Assembly: GCA_937958045.1 (NCBI GenBank)
Contig: CALFXL010000060.1
Coordinates: 56,145 to 120,144, forward strand
Length of the DNA: 64,000 nucleotides
DNA from: an uncultured Opitutaceae bacterium
Lineage (GTDB): Bacteria > Verrucomicrobiota > Verrucomicrobiia > Opitutales > Opitutaceae
Direction of reading: 5' to 3'
Positions within the stretch are counted from its first letter, which is position 1. Each line of letters begins with the position of its first letter. Below are positions 1-8,996 of this stretch, piece by piece. The notes below the pieces were generated by a model, which was given only the letters and a program-made list of their open reading frames with translations, did no database searches and was not told the DNA's origin. The position numbers and the translations under genes were made by a program.

Positions 1-713
1 AAGGGCATTTCCGCTCCGACCTTTATTACCGCCTCAATGTTTTCCCGGTGCAGGTGCCTCCGTTGCGCGAACGCCCGGAGGATATTCCGTTGCTCGCCGA
101 AGCCTTCCTCCGTCGCTGCGCGCGCAAACACGGCATGAAGATCCCGGGCTTTTCCGCTCACGCGCTCGCCGCCATGGCCGCATATCCCTGGCCCGGCAAT
201 GTGCGTGAACTTCAAAACACCATCGAGCGCGCGGTCATCCTTTCCGAAACCGGACGTCCCATTTCCACCGCCGCGCTCGGGTTGCCTCATCTCGCGCGCA
301 ATCTCGTCGGCGCGGCCATTCCCGTTTCCTCGCCCGCTTCCACACCGCCGATCCCGCCGGTCGTGCCGCCCGCGTTTCAGCCGCCCGCCGCACCGCCACC
401 TCCGCCTCCTGTGCCGTCTGTGCCGGAAGCGGTGCCGCCCTATCATTTTTCCACGCCTCCGATGGTGCCGACCTCTCAGCCGAGCGCCGTCAGCGCGCCG
501 CCTTTTCCCGAAGTCGAAAAAAGCGAATCCGCCGAACCGGCGCCGATCCTGCCGTTGGACGAACTGGAAAAACAGGCCATCCTCTCCGCGCTCAAGGCGA
601 CCCAAGGCAACCGCACCAAGACCGCCGAGTTGCTCAAGATCAGCATCCGCACATTGCGCAACAAACTGAACGAGTATCGCGCCCAAGGCGAAATCATCGA
701 CGGCGCGGATTGA
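1..713 (+). CDS. Sigma-54-dependent transcriptional activator, C-terminal part (5' end outside window)
   Basis: Partial gene; the reading frame is already open at base 3. The first visible residues, GHFRSDLYYRLNVF followed by PPLRERPEDIPLL, are the diagnostic end of the AAA+ ATPase domain of NtrC-type activators, and the WPGNVRELQN motif follows. The last 45 residues (LDELEKQAILSALKATQGN, then a recognition helix with RTLRNKLNEY) form a Fis-type helix-turn-helix. Between the two domains lies an unusually long, strongly proline-rich linker of about 80 residues. The protein would hydrolyse ATP to remodel sigma-54 RNA polymerase at enhancer-dependent promoters. The N-terminal sensory or receiver domain lies off the window, so the signal is unknown. 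Confidence 0.93.
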   Translation, partial: GHFRSDLYYRLNVFPVQVPPLRERPEDIPLLAEAFLRRCARKHGMKIPGFSAHALAAMAAYPWPGNVRELQNTIERAVILSETGRPISTAALGLPHLARNLVGAAIPVSSPASTPPIPPVVPPAFQPPAAPPPPPPVPSVPEAVPPYHFSTPPMVPTSQPSAVSAPPFPEVEKSESAEPAPILPLDELEKQAILSALKATQGNRTKTAELLKISIRTLRNKLNEYRAQGEIIDGAD

Positions 714-953
714 TTGGCGAAACAAACGCACGGCGCTCGTTGCGATCAGGATCAGCACCTTCCGCTGCTCATGAAAACGAACGCCCGCCGTTACGCTCCA
801 ATCCCACCCGCCTCCACGCTTATGAGCGCCGGCTGCGCTCCCAGTCGCACAACAGACACCGTTGACGCCGGACGATCGCAACTATCTCAGCGCTTCGGCG
901 TATTTCTCCATACCACTTCGTGATCGCGACGCAGGCCGTCGCCGCCAGCAACT

Positions 954-983
954 GATGCGCCGTCCGCGGGCGGACGACGCATC
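954..983 (-). terminator. Hairpin downstream of the GH12 gene
   Basis: Two 13-base arms (954-966 and 971-983) pair with one mismatch around a 4-base loop, just beyond the stop codon of the leftward GH12 gene. There is no T-run after it on either strand, so intrinsic termination is only possible. The rest of the 714-1009 gap shows no convincing gene. Confidence 0.4.
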
Positions 984-1009
984 GTATTCAGAAATCAACT
1001 ACACGTCGC

Positions 1010-1750
1010 TCAGTTCGACGTCACCGAGTAGCTGTTCACACGGAAATCCTGTCCGCCGTTGGTGGAGGTGATTTCGAAACCGTACTGGACATCGCCCACC
1101 GTCACATCGCCGATCCAACCTTGGGTGCGGAGCCAGCTGAAGACCGCCTTTAGATCCACGGTGGCGTTGTTGGTCTTGGTTGTCCGCAGAAACGAGAAGA
1201 CTTCATTTCCGCCATTGTGACCGCGGAAGACATTCCACGTGTGCCCGCCGATGGAGAGGTTCGAGTACACCGGCACGGCGTTGCCCTGCGCGTTCCAGTT
1301 GTAGGAAATCGGTTTCACATTTCCGCCGCCATTGGCCGTGCCTGTGTAATTCATCCAGAGCATGATCTCGTAGTTGTGGTTGGTGTCCCACAGATCGAAG
1401 GCGGACACCCATGCGCCGCCTGGAGGCGTGGTCGCGCTAAAGCTCGCCCGCAGCGTGTTGATCGCGCTGATCTTTCGGCCGACGTAGCGCGTGACGTTGG
1501 GATACGATTTGATGCCGCCGGTGTTCGGGTGATTCGCCCAGACGCCCCAGTTGCTGTACGAGTTGGCCCAGATCGTCTGCGGGCCGTAACCGGAGCCCCA
1601 GATGTTGTTGTAGAGAGTGTAGCCGCCGTTGTTCCAAGTGCCCCACCGATCGGTGGAGTACCACGCTTGCGCACGTGCTTGGGAAACGAAGGACAAAGCG
1701 GCGGCCATCACGGCGCCCGCGAAGAGATAAGAACGAAGAACTGTTCTCAT
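1010..1750 (-). CDS. Secreted GH12 endo-beta-glucanase / xyloglucanase
   Basis: 246 aa from ATG at 1750; an upstream in-frame extension is less likely because the ATG begins a clean signal peptide (MRTVLRSYLF...SQARAQA). The mature protein shows the GH12 pattern: YTLYNNIWG near the N-terminus, NHPNTGGIKSYPN, then DTNHNYEIMLW, whose Glu is the expected nucleophile, and GFEITSTNGG near the C-terminus, whose Glu is the expected acid/base. GH12 enzymes are retaining jelly-roll hydrolases of beta-1,4-glucan or xyloglucan; the exact substrate cannot be read from sequence. The length is that of a single catalytic domain with no binding module. It is a monocistronic gene and fits the plant-polymer theme of the window. 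Confidence 0.9.
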   Translation of the reverse strand: MRTVLRSYLFAGAVMAAALSFVSQARAQAWYSTDRWGTWNNGGYTLYNNIWGSGYGPQTIWANSYSNWGVWANHPNTGGIKSYPNVTRYVGRKISAINTLRASFSATTPPGGAWVSAFDLWDTNHNYEIMLWMNYTGTANGGGNVKPISYNWNAQGNAVPVYSNLSIGGHTWNVFRGHNGGNEVFSFLRTTKTNNATVDLKAVFSWLRTQGWIGDVTVGDVQYGFEITSTNGGQDFRVNSYSVTSN

Positions 1751-1934
1751 AGGGTAGTGTTTCAGGGGTTTGTCCCCGCAAACGCCTGCCGCTGGGCAAT
1801 GCAGACCGCGCACCGGCGGGGTAATTCGGCACGCCAAAAGACCTCCGCCCTGGGTGTGAGTCGGGCCGAAATCTTTTGATTTAACACTAAACCAGTCTCC
1901 CCGAAGTCAACCGGCGCCCCGATTTTCCCGCCAT

Positions 1935-1966
1935 GCACTTTGCGTCCCGCACGTTCAGCAAAGTGC
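1935..1966. repeat. 9-bp inverted repeat in the GH12 upstream region
   Basis: GCACTTTGC (1935-1943) and its exact complement GCAAAGTGC (1958-1966) are separated by 14 bases, roughly 185-215 bases upstream of the GH12 start. It could be a regulator-binding site for the glucanase gene or a hairpin following the ABC permease gene that ends at 2027. Neither a T-run nor a known operator consensus is visible. Confidence 0.35.
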
Positions 1967-2026
1967 GCACGGCACCCCATGAACGCGTCTTCACATGCGC
2001 TTATTTATGAGCACCAAGGCTCTGGC

Positions 2027-3229
2027 TCACGAGACCGGCGCGAGCGATTCGGCGACGGGGATGCGATAGGCTTTTAACGCCGGCACGATGCCGCCGAGCG
2101 CGGACAGCGCCGTCATCGCCAGCGGACAAATCCACCACACGCTTCTTTCGTCGCCCCACGCGAGCACCACACCCGCTTCGGCGCGGATCACTTCGGCGAC
2201 GCCGTACCAGAGTCCGAGATAAACCACGAACCCCGCGATCGCACCGAGCGCACCGATCGTGGCGGCTTCCGCCACGACCGCGCCGAAGATCGTGCGACGT
2301 CGCGCACCGAGCGCGCGCAAGATCGCGATGTCGCGACGCCGCGCGCTCATCGACGCGTAGATGCCCGCGAGCACCGACCCCGCCGCCACCAACGCGACGA
2401 GATACGCCACCAGCGCGAGCACGCGATCGAACCAACTGATCTTATTAAACAAATCCGCCATGATTGTGCTCACCGGATACGCGAGCGTGAGGCGATCGCC
2501 TTGTTTGTTGTACATCACGTCGAGCATCAGCCCGGCCGTCGGCGCACGAAATTGCAGCAACACCGCGCTCACATCCGTCGCCGCGCGCGGATCGTGACCA
2601 CTCATCGTCTGCACGCCTTTGAGTGGAATCCAAATCACGCGGTCCGCCGGCGTATTCGTCGGCGCGAGAATCCCCGTCACCACAAACTCTTCTTCGTGCT
2701 GCTTCGCGGGATCGTAGTTGAGTCCATGATACGGACGAAACGTCTGCCCGACTTTCCAACCGAGCTTCTGCGCCGCAAAACCGCCGATCACCGCTTCGCG
2801 CGCACCGTCGGTAAACAATCGTCCTTCCGCGAACGCGGGTTTCGCGCCGGGCGCGAGTTCCACCTGCGTGAACATTTCCGGCACGGTGCCGACGATCCGC
2901 CAGCCTTCGTAATTATCGCCGACCGCGATGGGCACCGCGGTCTTCACCGCGGGATGTCGCGCGATGAATTCGTAGTCGGCCCACGCCACATTTCCCGGCG
3001 ATGCTTCGAGGTGAAAAATCGCGTTGAGCACGAGTTGGAGTTTCGAACTGCGCGCGCCCAGCACCGCATCGAAGCCCGAAGTCGATTCCGTGAACGCCCG
3101 CTGCGATTGCGCCTTCACCGTCCACACCGCCATCAGCAATCCTGCGGCAAGCGCGATGCTGCCCGCGGTCACAAGCGTGGACAACGCGTGCTGACGAAGA
3201 CTGCGATAAACAAGACGCGGCAGAATCAT
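2027..3229 (-). CDS. ABC transporter permease, FtsX/MacB family
   Basis: 400 aa. An N-terminal membrane segment (about residues 15-37) is followed by a large extracytoplasmic domain of about 230 residues and three C-terminal membrane segments in the FtsX domain (about 275-390). The segment MSARRRDIAILRALGARRRTIFG is the cytoplasmic coupling motif of the FtsX family. The family includes LolC/E and MacB-type permeases, which work as mechanotransmitters or lipoprotein/toxin exporters rather than as channels. The matching ATPase gene lies just upstream on the same strand (3391-4053), so the two probably form one transporter. The substrate is unknown. The 161-base gap between them holds short AT-rich phrases rather than a gene. 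Confidence 0.88.
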   Translation of the reverse strand: MILPRLVYRSLRQHALSTLVTAGSIALAAGLLMAVWTVKAQSQRAFTESTSGFDAVLGARSSKLQLVLNAIFHLEASPGNVAWADYEFIARHPAVKTAVPIAVGDNYEGWRIVGTVPEMFTQVELAPGAKPAFAEGRLFTDGAREAVIGGFAAQKLGWKVGQTFRPYHGLNYDPAKQHEEEFVVTGILAPTNTPADRVIWIPLKGVQTMSGHDPRAATDVSAVLLQFRAPTAGLMLDVMYNKQGDRLTLAYPVSTIMADLFNKISWFDRVLALVAYLVALVAAGSVLAGIYASMSARRRDIAILRALGARRRTIFGAVVAEAATIGALGAIAGFVVYLGLWYGVAEVIRAEAGVVLAWGDERSVWWICPLAMTALSALGGIVPALKAYRIPVAESLAPVS

Positions 3230-3390
3230 GGCGTGGGGGAAATTCCAAAAATCAAAGCGTCAAAGGCCAAAGAAATCCCAAGCGCCGCATCCGGCGTGCG
3301 CAGATCATCGAGGAGCACCGTCACTTCTCCGCCCCACTTCTCTGAAATTTTTTTGGCGTTTGTCATCTGGCCTTTGCGATTTGCCGCGCA

Positions 3391-4053
3391 TTAGCGCGGC
3401 GCGGCATTGATGTCGGCGAAGTCGCGCACGTTTTCGAATTGCGCGAGCACTTGCTCATCGTGGCTCACGAGCAAAAGTGCCGCGCCGTTTTCGCGACAGG
3501 TTTCGCGGATCAGCGCAAGCGCTTCGATGGAGTTTTTGCGATCGAGATTTCCCGTCGGCTCATCGGCGAGGACGAGCTTCGGACGATTCGCGAGCGCGCG
3601 CGCCACGGCCACGCGCTGCTGCTGACCGGTGGAAAGTTGCCGGGGAAAATGGCGCAGACGCGCGCCGAGTCCGACGCGCTCGAGCATCGCGCGTGCATGC
3701 TCGCGATCGACGCCCGGCCCAAACGCCATGCCGGTCATTACGTTCTCCAAAACAGTGAGCCCCTGCAGCAGATTAAACGTCTGGAAAATGTAGCCGATCT
3801 TCGCGGCGCGCAGTTTGTCGCGCCCGGCTTCGCCCAGGCTCGTCATCGCGGAGCCGTCGATTTCGATCGCGCCTGTATCCGCCGCGAGGATACCGGCGAT
3901 GAGATGCAGAAAGGTCGTCTTGCCCGAACCGCTCTCGCCGCGCAACGCGAGCTGCGCGCCCGCTTCGAGGCGGAAATCGGCGACATCCACCACCGGCGTC
4001 TGCGCACCTTCGGGCGAAACAAAGGACTTCTTCAATCCGCGGATCGCAAGCAT
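3391..4053 (-). CDS. ABC transporter ATP-binding protein, LolD/MacB type
   Basis: 220 aa starting at the ATG at 4053 (MLAIRGLKKSF), which gives the usual N-terminus of the family; a longer in-frame reading from 4089 adds residues unlike it. Walker A is GESGSGKTT, the signature motif is LSTGQQQRVAVARAL and Walker B is LVLADEPTG, followed by the switch His in LLVSHDEQVL. It energises the FtsX-type permease encoded next (2027-3229). The size and NLL motif after the Q-loop match the LolD/YbbA/MacB ATPase group. The pair is a two-gene operon with no periplasmic adaptor in view. Confidence 0.93.
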   Translation of the reverse strand: MLAIRGLKKSFVSPEGAQTPVVDVADFRLEAGAQLALRGESGSGKTTFLHLIAGILAADTGAIEIDGSAMTSLGEAGRDKLRAAKIGYIFQTFNLLQGLTVLENVMTGMAFGPGVDREHARAMLERVGLGARLRHFPRQLSTGQQQRVAVARALANRPKLVLADEPTGNLDRKNSIEALALIRETCRENGAALLLVSHDEQVLAQFENVRDFADINAAPR

Positions 4054-4149
4054 GGCCGCCCACCGTGACGTTCCGCGCGCACACGGCAAGCACGGGAGCG
4101 CCGGCGGCCCGCCGGCAATGAGCAGGTCAGCGGCCCCGCGCTCCCACGT

Positions 4150-5976
4150 TCACAAGCGGCAGATCAGCAGCTCGCGTTCGTACACCATCTCCTTCGGCAG
4201 GTGCGCGTGCAGATCGAGGAACAACTCTTCGTGCTCCATGATCTCGCGACGCCATGCCGCGCGATCGATCGTCATAAGCTCATCGAAAGTCGCGCGCGAA
4301 AAATCGAGTCCGCTCCAATCGATGTCTTCGTAGCGCGGCATCCACCCGAGCGGCGTTTCGCGACCGATCGCACGTCCCCGCGCGCGCTCCACGATCCATT
4401 TGAGCACGCGCATATTTTCGCCAAAGCCCGGCCACAAGAAACGTCCATCGGCGCCCTTGCGAAACCAGTTCACGTGAAACACACGCGGCGTCTCCGTGAG
4501 CCCGCGCTGCATCTTGATCCAATGGCGGAAATAATCGCCCATGTGATAGCCGCAGAACGGACGCATCGCCATCGGATCGCGGCGAACTTTGCCCGCTTCA
4601 CCGACGGCGGCCGCGGTCGTTTCCGAGCCCATCGTCGCGCCTACATACACGCCGCCGGACCAATTGAACGCCTGGAAAACCAAGGGCATGGTCGTCGCGC
4701 GGCGTCCGCCAAAAATGATCGCGCTCAACGGCACGCCGTTGGGATTTTCCCACTCGGGATCGATCGTCGGACATTGCGAGGCGGGCGCGGTGAAACGCGA
4801 ATTGGGATGCGCGGCTTTGCGTCCCGTCTCGCGTGCGATCTCGGGCGTCCAACGTTGGCCCCGCCAATCGAGACACTCCGCGGGCGGTTCCTCGGTCATG
4901 CCTTCCCACCACACACCGCCTTCGGGCGTGAGCGCGACGTTGGTGAAGATCGTGTTCTTCGCCAGCGCCGCCATCGCGTTGGGATTCGTTTTCATCGATG
5001 TGCCCGGCGCGACGCCGAAAAACCCCGCTTCGGGATTCATCGCGCGCAGACGGCCTTCCGCGTCGGGTTTTATCCACGCGATGTCGTCGCCGACGGTCGT
5101 GATTTTCCACCCCTCCTTTCGGAAATGCGGCGGCGGAATCATCATCGCGAAATTCGTTTTTCCGCACGCGCTCGGGAAGGCCGCGGCGACGTACGTTTTT
5201 TCGCCCGCAGGATTTTCCACGCCGAGGATAAGCATGTGCTCCGCCATCCAGCCTTCGTCGCGCGCGAGGTTGGAGGCGATGCGCAGCGCAAAACATTTTT
5301 TGCCGACAAGCGCGTTGCCGCCGTAGCCCGAACCGTAGGACCAGATCTCGCGCGTCTCGGGGAAGTGCACGATGTATTTCTCCGGATTGCACGGCCACGG
5401 CACATCCTTCGCTTTGCCGCGCAACGGCGCGCCGACCGAGTGCACGCACGGCACCACGCGACGCGACGTACGATCGATCTCGCGCAACACCGGCAAGCCG
5501 ATGCGCGCCATGATGCGCATGTTGACCACGACGTACGGCGAATCAGTGAGCTCCACGCCGATCTGCGACATCGGCGAACCGACCGGGCCCATGCTGAACG
5601 GCAGCACGTACATCGTGCGGCCCGCCATGCACCCGGCGAAAAGGCGCTTCAATTTTTTGCGCATCTCGAAGGGATCGACCCAGTTGTTGGTCGGGCCCGC
5701 TCCGTCCTTCGAATGCGAGCAAATGAAGGTCCGGTCTTCGACGCGCGCGACATCGTCCGGATCGGAACGCGCGTAGAAACAGCCGGGCCAGAGTTTTTGG
5801 TTCAACTTGATGAACGTGCCGCTTTGCACCATCTGGCGGCAGAGCGCGTCGTATTCTTTTTTCGAGCCATCGACCCAGTGGATCGCGGCGGGGCGGGTGA
5901 GTTGGGCGATCTTGTCGACCCACTTCAGCAAATGCCGATTCCGGCTGAGCGGCTTGGAGGCCAATCGGGGTTGCAT
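4150..5976 (-). CDS. pckG: Phosphoenolpyruvate carboxykinase (GTP)
   Basis: 608 aa, the full length expected of GTP-type PEPCK. It converts oxaloacetate and GTP to phosphoenolpyruvate, GDP and CO2 at the start of gluconeogenesis. The P-loop (kinase-1a) FPSACGKTNFAM sits near residue 270, with the GTP-class GDDIAW segment and, later, FNWSGGVYVGATMGSE. The ATP-type enzyme has a different P-loop context, so the GTP assignment is firm. The ATG at 5976 gives an N-terminus in line with family members. The gene stands alone between the ABC operon and a CDF transporter. Pyruvate carboxylase at 48363-51878 would supply its oxaloacetate. Confidence 0.97.
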   Translation of the reverse strand: MQPRLASKPLSRNRHLLKWVDKIAQLTRPAAIHWVDGSKKEYDALCRQMVQSGTFIKLNQKLWPGCFYARSDPDDVARVEDRTFICSHSKDGAGPTNNWVDPFEMRKKLKRLFAGCMAGRTMYVLPFSMGPVGSPMSQIGVELTDSPYVVVNMRIMARIGLPVLREIDRTSRRVVPCVHSVGAPLRGKAKDVPWPCNPEKYIVHFPETREIWSYGSGYGGNALVGKKCFALRIASNLARDEGWMAEHMLILGVENPAGEKTYVAAAFPSACGKTNFAMMIPPPHFRKEGWKITTVGDDIAWIKPDAEGRLRAMNPEAGFFGVAPGTSMKTNPNAMAALAKNTIFTNVALTPEGGVWWEGMTEEPPAECLDWRGQRWTPEIARETGRKAAHPNSRFTAPASQCPTIDPEWENPNGVPLSAIIFGGRRATTMPLVFQAFNWSGGVYVGATMGSETTAAAVGEAGKVRRDPMAMRPFCGYHMGDYFRHWIKMQRGLTETPRVFHVNWFRKGADGRFLWPGFGENMRVLKWIVERARGRAIGRETPLGWMPRYEDIDWSGLDFSRATFDELMTIDRAAWRREIMEHEELFLDLHAHLPKEMVYERELLICRL

Positions 5977-6030
5977 GCCCCTCCGTACAACAACCGCGCG
6001 TACAATGCCAGCCGCGCGTGTGTGTGTCGC

Positions 6031-6990
6031 TCAACTGCTCGCCGGCTCGATGTGCACGAGCACATCCGACACGCGATGCGGCGACGCGAGCAAGGTGTGT
6101 TTCACGGCTCCGGCGATGCGATGACCTTCATCCACACTCAACGAGCCATCCACTTCCACATGCAAATCGACGAGGTGCAGCAGGCCGCTTTTGCGAATGC
6201 GACATTTTTCCAAACGCACCACGCCCGGCACACCCTCGGCGACTTCACGGATCTGGCGTTCGTATTCCCACGGCACCGCGACTTCCATCACATCGTCGAG
6301 CGCGCGACGCGCGAGCGAGAGACCGTTGAACAAAATCACCGCACAAGCGACGAGCGCCGCCCAATCATCCGCGCTTTCATAACCTTCGCCGCCCATCACC
6401 GCGATCGCGATGCCGATAAACGCCGCCCCCGACGTGAGCGCGTCCGCGTAGTGATGCCACGCCTCGATGCCGAGCGCCGTGCTGTTGGCTTCGCGTCCGG
6501 CGTCGACGAGTTTGCGGGAAAAAACAAACTTCACCGCCACGATCACCGCGAGCAGCGGCAACGTGCCCCAATGCGGCGCCTCGTGCGGCGTGCGAATTTC
6601 TTCCACCGCATGCCAGCCGATCCAGCCCGCTGCTAAAAATACAACCATCGCCACCGCGAGTCCCGCGAGCGGCTCGGCCTTTCCATGCCCGTAAGGATGA
6701 TTGTCATCCGGCGGACGCGATGCCACGCGCAGCCCCGCCCACACGAGCGCGGACGACACGATGTCGAGGAGCGACTCCACGCCATCCGCGATGAGCGCGT
6801 AGGAGTTTCCAAAAACGCCGCCCGCGAACTTGGTCACTGCCAGCGTCGCATTCAGCAAAATGCCACGCCCGACCAGACGCACGCCGGATTGAGCGAGCGA
6901 ATCAACGGACGTGCCGTTCGGCGTGGGAGACTGAAAATCGGAAGCGTTCAACCCCGCGACGGTACACGTCAGGGGCAGGCTTTCAGGCAA
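6031..6990 (-). CDS. Cation diffusion facilitator (CDF) family metal transporter
   Basis: About 319 aa with six membrane segments and a C-terminal cytoplasmic domain of about 85 residues. CDF signatures are visible: GNSYALIADGVESLLDIVSS in TM2 (Asp-containing metal site), HPYGHGKAEPL in the loop to TM3, and HHYADALTS in TM5. Such proteins export Zn, Fe, Mn or similar divalent cations using the proton gradient. The start is uncertain: the longest reading begins with TTG at 6990, there is no ATG before the first membrane helix, and a later GTG is possible. The upstream DNA (7003-7096) is full of short palindromes and tandem phrases. Confidence 0.88.
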   Translation of the reverse strand: MPESLPLTCTVAGLNASDFQSPTPNGTSVDSLAQSGVRLVGRGILLNATLAVTKFAGGVFGNSYALIADGVESLLDIVSSALVWAGLRVASRPPDDNHPYGHGKAEPLAGLAVAMVVFLAAGWIGWHAVEEIRTPHEAPHWGTLPLLAVIVAVKFVFSRKLVDAGREANSTALGIEAWHHYADALTSGAAFIGIAIAVMGGEGYESADDWAALVACAVILFNGLSLARRALDDVMEVAVPWEYERQIREVAEGVPGVVRLEKCRIRKSGLLHLVDLHVEVDGSLSVDEGHRIAGAVKHTLLASPHRVSDVLVHIEPASS

Positions 6991-7111
6991 AAAAATGCTG
7001 GTCCCGCGAATGCCGCGGGGGCATGCGGGGTGTGATCAAAAAACAGGTCGTCTAAGACCCATAGGGCCTATGGGATCTACGGGATCTATCTCCCGTGATG
7101 CTCTGTATTCG

Positions 7112-7153
7112 GTGCGCGGATACGCCACGTGGCGGTTATCCGCCAACGCGCAC
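7112..7153. repeat. Extended imperfect dyad downstream of the first HDOD gene
   Basis: GTGCGC (7112-7117) pairs with GCGCAC (7148-7153); inside it GCGGATA (7116-7122) pairs with TATCCGC (7137-7143), and the centre CGCCACGTGGCG (7123-7134) is a perfect palindrome. It ends just short of the HDOD stop codon at 7159 and could act as a factor-assisted terminator for that leftward gene. No T-run follows. Confidence 0.45.
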
Positions 7154-7158
7154 ACCAC

Positions 7159-8007
7159 TCAGGCGAGCTGGGTCTTCAGCGCCTCGAGCTCCGTGCGGGT
7201 ATTGTCGGCGCAGATGTGCAGGAATTCTTCGGTCACGCCGGCGAGTTCGAGTCGATCGGCGGTGAGTTCCCAGAGTCCGGCTTCAAACTTCGGCGCAACG
7301 GACAAAACGCCCGTCACCCACCCGGCGAGATGCAGCTGTGCGCCGATGTGGCCACCTTCGATGCATTCTTCGGGCGCGTGTTGATAACGCATGCCTTGGC
7401 AGGCTTCGCGCGGCAGTTTCCACGCTTCGAGGATAAACGCGGCGGCTTCGTGACTGGTAATGCACAAGCGCGCGCGTTCCCACGACAACAGATCGATATC
7501 GTCCGGGCAAACCGCGCCGGGCTGCTCTTTCTCGATGATGCGACCGAGCACGAGTTTCCCCACCTGACGAAGAATGCCGAGCGTGTACGCGGCTTGTTCG
7601 TCGCCGCCGGTTTCGCGGGCGATGGTTTCCATCGCGAGCGCGGTCGCGAGGGAGTTTTCCCATACCTGGCGCGCATCCATGCGATAGGCGGGCAGACCGT
7701 CTTTGAAGAGCTGCTCGGTCATCGCCATGCCGACCATCTTGTGGACTTCGCGGAAGCCCACGCGGTTGATCGCTTCGTCGAGCGATTGCACGGGATTGGA
7801 GCCGCGGAAATAAACGCTGTTGCTCAAGCGCAACACGCGCGAGGTCAGGCCGGTGTCGATGCCGATCAGATTAACGATCTTGTCGATGTCCGCGTTGACG
7901 TCATCGAGCAACAGACTGAGACGCGTGAAAATTTGGGGTGAGGCCGGCAGGCGCTGGGCGAGCCGGAGAATGTGGTCTTTTAGCAAGTTATCCGAAACGG
8001 GGGTCAT
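7159..8007 (-). CDS. HDOD domain signalling protein (paralogue 1)
   Basis: 282 aa from ATG at 8007 (MTPVSDN); a TTG three codons upstream is the alternative. The protein is one HDOD domain of the HD-related superfamily, with DTGLTSRVLRLSNSVYF and VQSLDEAINRVGFREVHKMV as hallmark segments. The residues that would make an HD hydrolase are replaced: LRQVGKLVL stands where the active family has LLHDIGKLVL. That is typical of HDOD proteins, which act as regulators or scaffolds in motility, biofilm and cyclic-di-GMP signalling. A second copy follows upstream on the same strand at 8121-8975. A sigma-28-like promoter lies at 8024-8050. Confidence 0.88.
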   Translation of the reverse strand: MTPVSDNLLKDHILRLAQRLPASPQIFTRLSLLLDDVNADIDKIVNLIGIDTGLTSRVLRLSNSVYFRGSNPVQSLDEAINRVGFREVHKMVGMAMTEQLFKDGLPAYRMDARQVWENSLATALAMETIARETGGDEQAAYTLGILRQVGKLVLGRIIEKEQPGAVCPDDIDLLSWERARLCITSHEAAAFILEAWKLPREACQGMRYQHAPEECIEGGHIGAQLHLAGWVTGVLSVAPKFEAGLWELTADRLELAGVTEEFLHICADNTRTELEALKTQLA

Positions 8008-8023
8008 TTGGGTCAACGCCCCA

Positions 8024-8050
8024 CCATCGGCTCAGCGAGTCAGAGGTTTA
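8024..8050 (-). promoter_or_regulatory. Sigma-28-like promoter of HDOD paralogue 1
   Basis: Reading leftward, TAAACCTC (8050-8043), an 11-base spacer and GCCGATGG (8031-8024) resemble the flagellar consensus TAAAGTTT-N11-GCCGATAA: 5/8 and 6/8 matches with exact spacing. The predicted start site would lie about 10 bases before the ATG. Identified by eye only. Confidence 0.5.
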
Positions 8051-8120
8051 CCCTAAACCGCAGCAGCCCACAAAAATCTGCATGCCGCGTTTCATTGGAA
8101 ACGCGGCGCAATAGCGTGGA

Positions 8121-8975
8121 TCAGGCGGCCTGGAGACGCTCTTTGAGCGATTCGAGTGCTTCTTGCGTTTCGGTGAGACAACGTTGCACGCAGTCCATGT
8201 TGACGCCGGCCAGCGCAAGGACCTCGTCGCTCAACGACCACTGCTTGGACTCGACCTTAAAGCCTTTGCCGAGCTGCTCGGTGATCCAGCAAGCGATGTG
8301 CAAGCGTGCGGCGAGCGCGTTGTCGCTGGACGGTGCGTAGTGCTGGCGTACACCATCGTGCATCACTTCGGGCATCTTCCATTCGGCGAGAATGAGCGCA
8401 CCGACTTCGTTGCTGGTGATGTTGGCCCACACACGTTCCCATTTGGGAAGATCAAACGATGCACTTTCGGGGCAACTGATGCCCGGATGCGCCACTTGCA
8501 GCAGCATATCGAGCACGAGCTTTCCGATGGGGCGCAACAGCCCGAGCGTGTACGCTTCGCCTTGGTCGGAGCCGACCGCACGCGCGATGCGCTCCATGGC
8601 GAGCGCGGTGACGACGGAGCTTTCCCACATTTCTTCCGCGCTGAGATGATAAACGGGGAGATCGCTCTGGAAAACTTGTTCGCTCATCGCGACGCCGACA
8701 AGGCGATGCGTCTCGCGAAAACCGACACGGTTGATCGCCTCTTCGAGCGAGCGCACGGGTTGGTCGCCGCGATAATAAACGCTGTTGCTCATGCGGATCA
8801 CGCGGCCCGTGAGACCGGAATCCACGGCTACCAAGCGCACGATGTTTTCGACATCCGCATCTACATCACCGAGCAACACCCCAAGTTGCCCAAAAATCTG
8901 CGGGGCGGCCGGCAACTGCCGGGCGAGGCGGAGGACATTTTCGCGAATGGTGGAATCGGCAAGCGTATCAGGCAT
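8121..8975 (-). CDS. HDOD domain signalling protein (paralogue 2)
   Basis: 284 aa from ATG at 8975. It aligns along its whole length with the neighbour at 7159-8007: both share LRLA.QLPA.PQIF near the start, DSGLTGRVIRMSNSVYYRG, VRSLEEAINRVGFRE and GKLVLD. The two genes are clearly a tandem duplication. The HD metal-binding pair is again missing (LGLLRPIGKLVLD), so no phosphohydrolase activity is expected. The two copies are separated by 113 bases, and each has its own promoter-like sequence, so they may be expressed separately rather than as one transcript. The partner and output are unknown. Confidence 0.87.
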   Translation of the reverse strand: MPDTLADSTIRENVLRLARQLPAAPQIFGQLGVLLGDVDADVENIVRLVAVDSGLTGRVIRMSNSVYYRGDQPVRSLEEAINRVGFRETHRLVGVAMSEQVFQSDLPVYHLSAEEMWESSVVTALAMERIARAVGSDQGEAYTLGLLRPIGKLVLDMLLQVAHPGISCPESASFDLPKWERVWANITSNEVGALILAEWKMPEVMHDGVRQHYAPSSDNALAARLHIACWITEQLGKGFKVESKQWSLSDEVLALAGVNMDCVQRCLTETQEALESLKERLQAA

Positions 8976-8996
8976 GTGGGAAAATGGTCCGACTTC

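Noticed and set aside
4201..6636. 811-codon open frame antisense to pckG and the CDF gene
   Set aside because: It spans two well-identified genes and the gap between them on the other strand, is extremely rich in Arg/His/Ala and shows no domain; GC-rich codon bias produces such antisense frames.
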